DNA of 64,000 nt. Origin: Burkholderiaceae bacterium. Lineage in GTDB: Bacteria; Pseudomonadota; Gammaproteobacteria; Burkholderiales; Burkholderiaceae_E. Position numbers and translations under genes: made by a program. Under the pieces are notes generated by a model that worked only from the letters and a program-made list of their open reading frames with translations, ran no database searches and had not been told where the DNA came from. The DNA is taken from contig JACKLP010000002.1 of assembly GCA_024235875.1 (NCBI GenBank), forward strand, positions 372,001 to 436,000, read 5' to 3'. Shown piece by piece: positions 42,015-50,622 of the stretch (the first letter of the stretch is position 1; each line of letters begins with the position of its first letter).

Positions 42015-43763
42015 CTAGCCGGTGGCGAGCATCTTGAAATAGTCCTCGCGCGAGCTCGTGTGCAGCGCGTGGCGCATCTCGACCCAGCCTGCGAGCTCGT
42101 CGGCCGGCATCGGCTTGGCGACATAGTAGCCCTGCACCTGGTCGCAACCGATCCGCGCCAGCAGGCGCAGCTCGTGCACCGTCTCGACGCCCTCGGCCAC
42201 GACTTTGAGCCCGAGCTGCTTGGCGAGGTCGACGGTGGAGCGCACGATGGTCTGGTTGCCACGGTTCTGGTGCATGCCCGAGACGAACGAACGATCGATC
42301 TTGAGTTCGTTGACGGGAAGCTGCTGCAACTGTGTCAGCGTCGCGTAGCCGGTCCCGAAGTCGTCGACCGCGAGGCGCACGCCGAGCGCGGAGATCTGCT
42401 TCAGGTTGCGAAGCGCGTTGTCCGATTCGCTGACGACGCCGCTCTCGGTGATCTCCAGGCACAGCCGGTCCGGCCGCACGCCGACCTGCTGGATCACCTC
42501 GGCGACCAGCCGCGAGAATTCGGGGCGCTGGATGTCGAGTGCCGAGACATTGACCGCGACCTTGACATCGAGATTCATCTTCTCGAGCTGCGCGGCGGCG
42601 CGCGCACCGGCGCCGATCACCCAGCGGCTGATCTCGCGCATGAAGCCGCTTTGCTCGGCAAACGGGATGAACTCGCCCGGTGGAATCCGCCCGCGCGTTG
42701 GATGGTTCCAGCGCACCAGGCCCTCGACGCCGACGATCAGGCCCGAGTGCAGGTCGAGCTTGGGCTGGAAGTCGAGTTCGAACTGGCCCGCCTCCAGTGC
42801 CGCGCGCAGCTCGCCGTGCATCGACAGATAGCTGCGCCGCAGCTCGTGCGCGTCACCGTCGAAGGTGATCTTGCCGAGCTGCTGGCGCTTGGCGCGATAC
42901 ATGGCCGTGTCGGCGTTGCGCAGCAGGGTCAGGTCGTCCTGGCCGTGCTCCGGATAGACGGCGATGCCGATGCTCAGGTTGATGTCGATGTGGTGCCCGT
43001 TGTGCTGCATCGGGTCGCGTGCCGCCTCGAGCACCCGCTCGGCGACCTGCTCGGCGGCACTGCGATCGCCCGCGAGCAGCAGCACGAACTCGTCGCCGCC
43101 GAGCCGCGCGACGGTGTCGGATTCGCGCACCGCTTGCTTCAGGCGCCGGGCGACCTCGCGCAGCAGCGTGTCGCCCACGCTGTGGCCGAGCGAGTCGTTG
43201 ACGAACTTGAACCGATCCATGTCGAGCACGGCGATCGAGAACGGCTGTCGATGGCGTTCCGAGAGCGCGATCGTCTGGCGGATCCGGTCGGTCAGCAGCG
43301 TGCGGTTGGCCAGTCCGGTCAGGGGGTCGTAGAGCGCCGATGTCACCAGGTGTTGCTCGCGATCGGCCGCGAACTCCACCAGGCCGTTGACCGAGTGTGC
43401 GAGCTCCCCGATGTAGTCGTGATGGCCGACTTCCGCCCGCTCGTCGTAGTCGCCATCGCGCGCCAGGTCGACGACGCGCGAGATCGCCGCCAGGCGGACC
43501 TCGATCCTGCGAAGGCCGAAGTAGGCGGTGGCCGCGGCCGTGAGCGCGCCGCTCGCGCACAGGATCACGCACGCGACGACCGACGACATGCCCGGCGCCA
43601 GCGCGCCGACGCCGTAGCTCGCGAGCGCCTCCACGCCGACCGTCGCACCCAGGATGCTCGCCACGGTTCGCGGCAGCAATGAACGGGCCGTGACCGCGTC
43701 GAAGGTCTTGGGGGCCAGTCGCGCGGGCCCTTCCTTCGTGGGTTCTGTCCGGATAGTGGTCAT
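42015..43763 (-). CDS. Membrane GGDEF-EAL signalling protein
   Basis: A 582-residue protein. Two hydrophobic segments lie near residues 28-85, followed by a HAMP-like stretch (LRRIEVRLAAISRVVDLARDGDYDERAE). The GGDEF domain has ARLGGDEFVLL with an RxxD inhibitory site five residues ahead (RESD). The EAL domain has EGLVRW (EAL changed to EGL), with the key residues Asn (AVNVSAL), Glu (LEITES), DDFGTGY, Lys (ELKIDRS), EGVET and Gln (QVQGYY) still in place. So it may make and break c-di-GMP. It is membrane-anchored and probably senses a signal through the N-terminal part. Confidence 0.92.
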   Translation of the reverse strand: MTTIRTEPTKEGPARLAPKTFDAVTARSLLPRTVASILGATVGVEALASYGVGALAPGMSSVVACVILCASGALTAAATAYFGLRRIEVRLAAISRVVDLARDGDYDERAEVGHHDYIGELAHSVNGLVEFAADREQHLVTSALYDPLTGLANRTLLTDRIRQTIALSERHRQPFSIAVLDMDRFKFVNDSLGHSVGDTLLREVARRLKQAVRESDTVARLGGDEFVLLLAGDRSAAEQVAERVLEAARDPMQHNGHHIDINLSIGIAVYPEHGQDDLTLLRNADTAMYRAKRQQLGKITFDGDAHELRRSYLSMHGELRAALEAGQFELDFQPKLDLHSGLIVGVEGLVRWNHPTRGRIPPGEFIPFAEQSGFMREISRWVIGAGARAAAQLEKMNLDVKVAVNVSALDIQRPEFSRLVAEVIQQVGVRPDRLCLEITESGVVSESDNALRNLKQISALGVRLAVDDFGTGYATLTQLQQLPVNELKIDRSFVSGMHQNRGNQTIVRSTVDLAKQLGLKVVAEGVETVHELRLLARIGCDQVQGYYVAKPMPADELAGWVEMRHALHTSSREDYFKMLATG

Positions 43764-43926
43764 CGAGGCACCAGGCTTGACGGATTTCCGTCCGGCGCGC
43801 TGGCCGGAACGCCGGCGAACAACGAGCCGGTGGGTCGATCCGCCGAAATGATGCGATCGAGCCTAGTGATTCCGGCTTGTGTCCGCGACCAATCCGTGCT
43901 GGACGGCGATTCGGCCCGATGGGCGG

Positions 43927-45483
43927 CTAGCCGATGCCTCGCTCGCCGATCAGCTCGTCGAAGAGCCACAGCCGCTCGGCCTCGGGCAACTCGGCCACGA
44001 CCGGCTTGGGCTGGATGCGCAAGGTGGAGCGGATCGATGCGTCGAACGCAGGCCATCGCGGCAGATCCGCACCGTTCGGGTCTCCGGTGTGTGCGAAACG
44101 GGTCCAAAGCCCTTGCAGCAGCGCCGAGACTTCGTGGTCGGCGTCGGTCCAGGGTCGATCGAGCTGGTCGAGCGAGCCGAACAGGTACGGGTAGTCGCAG
44201 CTGTGGAATACCCCCAGCTCGCTGGCATGCCCCGGCGCCTCGAAGAAGGTCTGGTCATCGCGAAACGGCTGCGGGTGGCGATGGTGATAGAGCCAGGCCG
44301 GCGAACGCCCGGTGTTCATCTGGTAGCGCACGGTACTGTAGGCCGGCCACGAGAAGGTCCGTTCGCGAAACAGATCCTGGTTGGCCCGCTGGGCCTGCGC
44401 TTCGTCGGCATGCGGGTACAGGGCGAGCACGCGATCGGCATGCTCGCCGAAGCTCGCGCGCACCCGGCCCTCGAATTTCGGCGGCGTGATCGGCGGGCCG
44501 AATACCGAACCGTCATCCAGCGTCCATCCGGCGATCAACGGGACGTCGGCCTGCCGGCCGGCGCGAAAGGCATCACGGGCAGATGTCGGCAACGACCAGC
44601 CATCGACGACATAGCCGGCCGCATAGTCGCGTGCAAGCAGTGCCTCGGCCGGCAGGGCGCGCAGCTGTGCCAGTGATCGGGCGCCCAGCCATTCGCCCCA
44701 CTGGCGTCCGTGCTCGGCCTGCGTGGCCGCTCGCTGGGGCGTGCGGGTGGCGCCGAGGCTCATGATGCCGGCACGATGAAACAGCCCGCGAGCCAGCGGC
44801 GACGCCATCAGCATGCCGACCGCCTCACCCCCCGCCGATTGGCCGAAGATCGTCACGCAGCCGGGATCGCCCCCGAAGGCGGCGATGTTGCGAGATACCC
44901 ATTGCAGCGCCGCGATCTGGTCGAGCAACGCATAGTTGCCGCAGGCCCCGTGCTCGGACTCGGCCATCAGCTCCGGATGGCACAGGAAGCCGAGCGGGCC
45001 GAGTCGGTAGTTGATGGTGACCAGTACGACCCCGCGGCAGGGCAGCGATCCGTCGGTGAACACCGGGTTCGTGGCCGCGCCCTGGCGATGGCCGCCACCA
45101 TGGATCCACACCATCACCGGCAAGGCCTCGCCCGGCTCGGCCGCGCTGAACACGTTCAGTGTCAGGCAGTCCTCGCTCATCGGTTGGTCGCCGCTGTACT
45201 CGGCGTAGACCGAACGCGGACGACGCGGCGACTGCACGCATTGCGCGGCCGGCGCCTGCGCGGCGCGCAGCCCGCCCCAGGGCGCAGCCGGCCTTGGCGG
45301 GCACCAGCGCGCTTCGCCGATGGGTGGCGCGGCGTACGGAATTCCGAAGTAGGCACGCACATCGCCGCAACCGCCAGCAGCGCCGACCCGGTCGATCCCG
45401 TCGAGGGCGCGACGCAGCATGCCGACCAGGTCTCCCCCTTCGGTGCGGACCGGTTCGGTCGGTCCCAGGCCCTGCCACTTCAT
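43927..45483 (-). CDS. Type B carboxylesterase
   Basis: A 518-residue carboxylesterase/lipase of the type B family. Marks are FGIPYAAPPIGEARW, SEDCLTLNVF, VMVWIHGGGHRQGA (oxyanion hole), VTIFGQSAGGEAVG with the catalytic Ser, and FHSCDYPYLFG with the catalytic His. The serine elbow is GQSAGG, while the family norm is GESAGG. The acidic residue of the triad is probably in the DDGSVFGPP region. No signal peptide is evident. ATG 45483 follows AGAGGAACCC. Substrate is an ester, otherwise open. Confidence 0.9.
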   Translation of the reverse strand: MKWQGLGPTEPVRTEGGDLVGMLRRALDGIDRVGAAGGCGDVRAYFGIPYAAPPIGEARWCPPRPAAPWGGLRAAQAPAAQCVQSPRRPRSVYAEYSGDQPMSEDCLTLNVFSAAEPGEALPVMVWIHGGGHRQGAATNPVFTDGSLPCRGVVLVTINYRLGPLGFLCHPELMAESEHGACGNYALLDQIAALQWVSRNIAAFGGDPGCVTIFGQSAGGEAVGMLMASPLARGLFHRAGIMSLGATRTPQRAATQAEHGRQWGEWLGARSLAQLRALPAEALLARDYAAGYVVDGWSLPTSARDAFRAGRQADVPLIAGWTLDDGSVFGPPITPPKFEGRVRASFGEHADRVLALYPHADEAQAQRANQDLFRERTFSWPAYSTVRYQMNTGRSPAWLYHHRHPQPFRDDQTFFEAPGHASELGVFHSCDYPYLFGSLDQLDRPWTDADHEVSALLQGLWTRFAHTGDPNGADLPRWPAFDASIRSTLRIQPKPVVAELPEAERLWLFDELIGERGIG

Positions 45484-45625
45484 TGCGGGTTCCTCTCTGC
45501 GCACATGGGCCGGACGGACATGCCCGGCTTGCGGCGATCATAGCCATCGCGTCGTTCATCGTCACGAGATCCGACGGCATGGTCCAGAATAACGGGCGTC
45601 TGACCGCACTTGCCCGGAGGGAGTC

Positions 45626-46711
45626 TTGAAGCGCTATCGCATTGCAACCGTTCCTGGCGACGGTATCGGCAAGGAAGTCATCCCCGCCGGCCGTCGGCTG
45701 CTCGAGACGCTGGCGGCAGGCAGCCGCAGCTTCGCCTTCGACTTCGAGGACTTCGACTGGGGCGGCGACTACTACCGACGCTTCGGTGTGATGATGCCCG
45801 ACAACGGGCTCGACGAACTGCGCGACATGGACGCGATCCTGTTCGGCTCGGCCGGTGATCCCGACATCCCCGACCACATCACGCTGTGGGGCCTGCGCCT
45901 GAAGATCTGCCAGGGATTCGACCAGTACGCCAATGTGCGGCCCACCCGCATCCTGCCGGGGATCGACACGCCACTGAAGCGTTGCGGCCCGAAGGACCTG
46001 GACTGGGTGATCGTGCGCGAGAACACCGAGGGCGAATACGCCGGCGTGGGCGGGCGCGTACACCAGGGCCAGCCGATCGAGGCGGCCACCGACGTTTCGA
46101 TGATGACCCGCGTCGGCGTCGAACGCGTGTTGCGCTATGCGTTCGAGCTGGCGCGGTCGCGCCCGCGCAGGCAGCTCACGGTGGTCACCAAGAGCAATGC
46201 GCAGCGCCATGCGATGGTCATGTGGGACGAGATCGCCCACGAGGTGGCGGCCGAGTTTCCCGACGTGCGCTGGGACAAGGAGCTGGTCGACGCGATGACG
46301 GCGCGCATGGTCAATCGCCCCGCCAGCATCGACACTGTTGTGGCGACCAACCTGCATGCCGATATTCTGAGCGACCTGGCGGCGGCGCTGGCCGGCAGCC
46401 TGGGGATCGCGCCGACCGGCAACATCGATCCGCAGCGCCGCTACCCGTCGATGTTCGAGCCCATTCATGGCTCGGCCTTCGACATCATGGGCCAGGGGCT
46501 GGCCAACCCGATCGGTACCTTCTGGTCGGTCGTGATGCTGCTGGAGCACCTCGGCGAGGCCGAAGCAGCGGCGAGGGTCATGTCGGCCATCGAGCAGGTC
46601 ACGGCCAACCGGGCCCTGCACACGCGTGATCTCGGCGGCGATGCCACGCTGCAGCAGGTCACCGATGCGGTCTGTGCCGCGGTGGCCGGGCCGGCGGCCA
46701 AGGCGGCCTGA
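45626..46711 (+). CDS. Tartrate/D-malate dehydrogenase family protein (IPMDH-like)
   Basis: A 361-residue NAD-dependent beta-decarboxylating dehydrogenase. It opens with RIATVPGDGIGKEVIPAG, then GSAGDPDIPDHITLWGLRLKICQ, VRENTEGEYAGVGGRVHQG, TVVTKSNAQRHAMVMWDEIAHEVA and ATNLHADILSDLAAALAGSLGIAPTGNIDP. The HITLWGLRLKICQGFDQYANVRP element points to the TtuC group (tartrate or D-malate dehydrogenases) instead of LeuB. Start TTG 45626 is well supported by GGAGGG five bases upstream. A CoA ligase gene follows after 124 bases. Confidence 0.88.
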   Translation: MKRYRIATVPGDGIGKEVIPAGRRLLETLAAGSRSFAFDFEDFDWGGDYYRRFGVMMPDNGLDELRDMDAILFGSAGDPDIPDHITLWGLRLKICQGFDQYANVRPTRILPGIDTPLKRCGPKDLDWVIVRENTEGEYAGVGGRVHQGQPIEAATDVSMMTRVGVERVLRYAFELARSRPRRQLTVVTKSNAQRHAMVMWDEIAHEVAAEFPDVRWDKELVDAMTARMVNRPASIDTVVATNLHADILSDLAAALAGSLGIAPTGNIDPQRRYPSMFEPIHGSAFDIMGQGLANPIGTFWSVVMLLEHLGEAEAAARVMSAIEQVTANRALHTRDLGGDATLQQVTDAVCAAVAGPAAKAA

Positions 46712-46775
46712 GCGCCAAGCCCCGTCGGGATCGGAACTGGGGTGGCGCCGGCGATCGAGGGCGCCGCCCGCAAGG

Positions 46776-46815
46776 GAAACGAGAACAACGGCGCGGAAAC
46801 GAGAACAACGGCGCG
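46776..46815. repeat. Perfect 20-base tandem duplication
   Basis: GAAACGAGAACAACGGCGCG is repeated twice without a gap (46776-46795 and 46796-46815) in the spacer between the dehydrogenase and the ligase gene. It lies 20 bases before the ligase ATG at 46836, next to its ribosome site, and is too short to be a mobile element. It is likely slippage, but a small regulatory role cannot be ruled out. Confidence 0.9.
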
Positions 46816-46835
46816 TTGACGCCACGGAGACGAAC

Positions 46836-48749
46836 ATGACGACGCCCAATGGTGCGATTCCGCTCGACCGGGTCATCGGTGCGAGTGTCCCCAGCCTGGC
46901 CAGCGCGGCCGATGTCGCGGCGATCGAAGCGGTCCCGCTGCGCGAGCGGCTGGCCGCGCTGAACACCTACGACGCGATCCGCGTGGGGGCCGCGCGCGAC
47001 CCGAATGCGCCGGCGATCGAGTTCCTGCCCAATGCCGACCCGACCGATACGCCGATCACGATCAGCCACGGGCAGTTCGTCGCGCGGGTGACGCAGACCG
47101 CCAACCTGCTGCATTCGCTCGGTGTCGGTCCGAATGACGTGGTGAGCTTCCTGCTGCCGCTGGTGCCGCAGAGCTTCTTCGTGCTGTTCGGCGCCGAGGC
47201 CGCCGGCATCGCGAACCCGGTCAACCCGATGCTCGAGCCGCACCAGCTCGCCGAGATCCTGCGCGCGGCCGATACCAAGGTGCTGGTCACGCTCGGGCCG
47301 ACGACCGGGGCCGACATCTGGGAGAAGGTCGAGAAGATTCGCGGCGAGCTGCCGAAGCTGCAGACGGTGCTGCAGGTGGGTGGCGAGCGGCTCGGCGATG
47401 GTGCGCTGATGTTCGATGAACAGGTCGCGCAGCAGCCGCATGATCGGCTCCTGAGTGGCCGCAGTATCGATCCCGACGACACCGCCGCCTACTTCCATAC
47501 CGGCGGCACCACCGGCACGCCGAAACTGGTTCGCCACTCGCACCTGAACCAGGTCTACCAGGCCTGGGTGTGCGGCGTGATGCTTCCATGGGAAGGCGTC
47601 GGACGGATCCTGTTCGGGCTGCCACTTTTCCATGTGGGCGGAGCGCTCACGCAGGGGCTGGCTGCGCTCGCCGGCGGGTCGTCGCTGGTGGTCCTGTCGG
47701 CCGCCGGGTGGCGCAATCCGAACGCGGTACGCAATGTCTGGCGGCTGGTCGAGCGCTATCGGCCGGCGGTGTTCGGCGGCGTGCCGACGGTGCTTGCCGC
47801 AGCGATGGCGGTCCCGATCGGCGACGCCGACGTCTCGAGCATCCGATGCGGTTCCGGCGGCGGCTCGGCCATCCCGGTGGCGGTCGGCAAGGCGATCCAG
47901 ACGCGCTTCGACGTGCCGGTGATCGAGGTCTATGGCATGACCGAGACCGCCAGCGTCCACACGCTCGGCTACCATGATCGCGAGATCAGGCTGGGCTCGG
48001 TGGGCCACGCCGTCCCGTACAGTCGCGTGCGCGCGGTGCGCATCGATGCCGACGGCAACTACGCCGGCGACTGCGGCGTCGACGAGATCGGCGTGATCAC
48101 GATGGCTGGGCCGGGCGTGTTCACCGGCTACCTGAGCGATGTGCACAACAAGGGCGCGTTCGTCGAGCCCGGCTGGGTCAATTCGGGCGACCTGGGGCGC
48201 ATCGATGCCGACGGCTACATCTGGATCACCGGCCGCGCCAAGGACCTGATCATCCGTGGCGGCCACAACATCGACCCGGCCGGCATCGAGGAGGTCTTCT
48301 TCCAGCACCCGGCGGTGGCATTCGCAGCCGTGGTCGGGCAGCCGGATTCGTACGCGGGCGAGCTGCCGCTGGCCTACGTCCAGCTCAAGCCCGGCGCGAG
48401 CGCGACGCCCGACGAATTGCATGAGCATGTTCGAGCCCACACACCCGAGCGCGCCGCGGTGCCGGTCAATGTGATCCTGCTCGACGAGATGCCGCTCACC
48501 GGCGTGGGCAAGGTGTTCAAGCCGGCGCTACGCTGGGACGCGACGCAGCGGGTTTTCGATGGGCTGTTGGCGCCGGTGCGCGAGAAGGGCGTGGACCTGG
48601 AAGTCGGTGTCGCGGCGCACGGGACGCACGGGAGTCTGGCAACCGTCACCGTGAAGGCCGTGCCCGAATCCGAGCGCGATGCGGTGATGGCGGACATCGA
48701 TGCCCGGCTGGGACCGTTCGCGATCCGGCACCAGGTGGTGTTCGCCTAG
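46836..48749 (+). CDS. Acyl-CoA synthetase (fatty-acyl/long-chain type)
   Basis: A 637-residue AMP-forming ligase. YFHTGGTTGTPKLVRHSH is the P-loop, YGMTETASVH the second motif, then WVNSGDLGRIDADGYIWITGRAKDLIIRGGHNIDPAGIEE and the C-terminal MPLTGVGKVFKPALRW with the catalytic Lys. The length exceeds the usual 540 residues: an extra C-terminal segment of about 60 residues (from GVDLEVGVAAHG) lies after the AMP-C domain. GGAGACGAAC sits before the ATG. Substrate unknown. Confidence 0.87.
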   Translation: MTTPNGAIPLDRVIGASVPSLASAADVAAIEAVPLRERLAALNTYDAIRVGAARDPNAPAIEFLPNADPTDTPITISHGQFVARVTQTANLLHSLGVGPNDVVSFLLPLVPQSFFVLFGAEAAGIANPVNPMLEPHQLAEILRAADTKVLVTLGPTTGADIWEKVEKIRGELPKLQTVLQVGGERLGDGALMFDEQVAQQPHDRLLSGRSIDPDDTAAYFHTGGTTGTPKLVRHSHLNQVYQAWVCGVMLPWEGVGRILFGLPLFHVGGALTQGLAALAGGSSLVVLSAAGWRNPNAVRNVWRLVERYRPAVFGGVPTVLAAAMAVPIGDADVSSIRCGSGGGSAIPVAVGKAIQTRFDVPVIEVYGMTETASVHTLGYHDREIRLGSVGHAVPYSRVRAVRIDADGNYAGDCGVDEIGVITMAGPGVFTGYLSDVHNKGAFVEPGWVNSGDLGRIDADGYIWITGRAKDLIIRGGHNIDPAGIEEVFFQHPAVAFAAVVGQPDSYAGELPLAYVQLKPGASATPDELHEHVRAHTPERAAVPVNVILLDEMPLTGVGKVFKPALRWDATQRVFDGLLAPVREKGVDLEVGVAAHGTHGSLATVTVKAVPESERDAVMADIDARLGPFAIRHQVVFA

Positions 48750-48752
48750 GGC

Positions 48753-49643
48753 CTAGGGCCGATACTCGGCGACGATCGACGAATTGAACGCGTGGTAGCC
48801 CAGCTTCAATTGCCCCTTGCCGCCGAACGCGTTCTTCAGCGGTGCCGCGAGCGCGGCCTCGAATTGCGCGCGCGCGCTGGCCATGACCTTGTCGATCTCT
48901 CGTTGCAGGTAGCTCGACATCGCCTTGCTCACCTCGCGGCGCAAGCCGGCCGCGCCGCCCATGCCGACCGCGCGTAGCGTCGCGTCGACCGTGGCGGCGG
49001 GCTTTCCCGCGAGATCCCAGTTGCCCTTGACGCTGCTCACGCGAGCGCTCGAGATCCGTAGCTGGTTGCTGCTGCCCGCAAACGTGAACGCGACCGTGAT
49101 GCTGCCGTTGTCCCAGTGCAGGTCGGGCAGGCAGCCCACGCAGGTGCCGCCGTTGGGCTGTTTCAGCCCAAGCTCGAACTCCTTGCCCGCCGAGGCGAAA
49201 TCGAAGCGCATGCTGACGGTATTGCCGCTGGCGCTGGCCAGGGCCTTGCGCGTGCGGATCTTCAGGGGTACCACGCGCACGACATCGAGCACGTAGATCG
49301 TGCCGAGCGTGCCGGCCATTGCCAGCTTGCGGCCCTCGATCGTGCCGCGGATCGCGATCGTGGACTGGGACGTCTTGCCCTTGCGATCGATGTCGATGCG
49401 GATCGAATCCAGGCCGGCAACGCGCTGGGCGAGATTCTTCAGCGGGCAGCGCACCAGCACCACGACCCCGTTCTGGTACTCGAGGTCGTGGACGCAACCC
49501 AGGCGTTGCAGCGTCGCCTTGGCCTGGTTCAGTTGCTGCTGCGCCCGTTGCTTGGCGCTTTGAGCGAGCGCGGGGGGCTCGGCGCCGGCGAGCGAGAGCG
49601 CCAGCATCGATGCGGTGCAGATCACGGTGGAGCGAATCGACAT
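48753..49643 (-). CDS. Secreted protein of unknown function
   Basis: A 296-residue protein with a signal peptide (TVICTASMLALSLAGAEPPALAQ). A coiled segment (KQRAQQQLNQAKATLQRL) follows, then a beta-rich body containing CVHDLEYQNGVVVLVRCPLKNLAQ and GGTCVGCLPDLHWDNGSITVAFTF, with four cysteines, and a C-terminal helix (LQREIDKVMASARAQFEAALAAPLKNAF). No family recognised. It is convergent with the ligase gene, 3 bases apart. Confidence 0.65.
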   Translation of the reverse strand: MSIRSTVICTASMLALSLAGAEPPALAQSAKQRAQQQLNQAKATLQRLGCVHDLEYQNGVVVLVRCPLKNLAQRVAGLDSIRIDIDRKGKTSQSTIAIRGTIEGRKLAMAGTLGTIYVLDVVRVVPLKIRTRKALASASGNTVSMRFDFASAGKEFELGLKQPNGGTCVGCLPDLHWDNGSITVAFTFAGSSNQLRISSARVSSVKGNWDLAGKPAATVDATLRAVGMGGAAGLRREVSKAMSSYLQREIDKVMASARAQFEAALAAPLKNAFGGKGQLKLGYHAFNSSIVAEYRP

Positions 49644-49691
49644 GGCAGCCTCCGGTGGTCTGGTTCGGTGTCGGGCAAGTTTAAGCCCCGC

Positions 49692-50540
49692 TCAGTCGGG
49701 CAAGTCCACGCTGCCCGTCACGACGACATGGGTGGCGCCGCCGACCAGGATCGTGCCGCTCGCCTCGGGGCGGATCGATACCCGGCCGAGCCGGCCGATC
49801 GACGTGCCCTGGGCGACGCTCGCCGCGCGCGTCAGCCGGCCGTCGGCTCGCATCCAGCAGGCCAGCGCCGCATTGAGCGAACCGGTGATCGGGTCTTCGC
49901 TCATGCCGCTCGAGGGCGCGAGCATGCGAACTTCGTAGTCGCACTCGCCACCCGGCGGGTGCGCACCGATCAGGCCGATCGATTTGAACGCGGGCCAGCG
50001 TACCCGGCTCGAGTCCACGGCAAGCACGGCTTCGGCCGAGCCTAGGTGGAAGGCCTGGAACACCGGGCCATTGCACAACTCGGCCGCGTGCAGGATCTGA
50101 TCTTCGGGGATCGCGAGCGCCTGGACGATCGCGTGGCGTTGCACGGCATCCATCGGGCGTATCTCGGTGGGCGGCGCCCGGAATGCCGGCGCGTCCGGGG
50201 CGCTGATGTCGACCTCGACGATGCCGACGCCGCATTCCTGGCGCACGATGCCGGCCTGCCTGGGCACGCCACCTGCATGCAGCCAGGCGGCGCAACTTCC
50301 CAGCGTGGGATGGCCGGCAAAAGGCATCTCGCGCACGGGCGTGAGAATGCGCACCCGATAGTCGGCGAGCGGATCGCTCGGCGGCAGCAGGAAGGTGGTC
50401 TCGGCCAGATTGGTCCAGGCCGCGAACCAGCGCATCTGCGCTTCGCTCAGGCCTTCGGCGTCCACGACGACGGCCAGGGCATTGCCGCGCGTGGGCACGG
50501 GACTGAAGACGTCGCACTGAATGAATCTTCTCGATGGCAT
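49692..50540 (-). CDS. PhzF family isomerase
   Basis: A 282-residue PhzF-like protein: RFIQCDVFSPVPTRGNALAVVVDAEGLS, then TNLAETTFLLPP with the catalytic Glu, RILTPVREMPFAGHPTLGSCAAWL and SEDPITGSLNAALACWM. PhzF enzymes isomerise trans-2,3-dihydro-3-hydroxyanthranilate; most family members, including this one, are of unknown substrate. The ATG 50540 lies 82 bases after the stop of the OPT gene on the same strand. No phenazine genes are near. Confidence 0.85.
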   Translation of the reverse strand: MPSRRFIQCDVFSPVPTRGNALAVVVDAEGLSEAQMRWFAAWTNLAETTFLLPPSDPLADYRVRILTPVREMPFAGHPTLGSCAAWLHAGGVPRQAGIVRQECGVGIVEVDISAPDAPAFRAPPTEIRPMDAVQRHAIVQALAIPEDQILHAAELCNGPVFQAFHLGSAEAVLAVDSSRVRWPAFKSIGLIGAHPPGGECDYEVRMLAPSSGMSEDPITGSLNAALACWMRADGRLTRAASVAQGTSIGRLGRVSIRPEASGTILVGGATHVVVTGSVDLPD

Positions 50541-50622
50541 GGCGGCTCGCTCGATCGCAATGGTTCGTGGATGCCGGCGTGGTGGACCTGGCCGCGCGGG
50601 CGAGAATCGGACGCGGTGCGGG

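Noticed and set aside
48745..48765. CCTAGG-rich palindrome at the convergent end of the ligase and secreted-protein genes as a terminator
   Set aside because: It is only a few bases long, without a stable stem or a U-run, and part of it lies in the coding ends.
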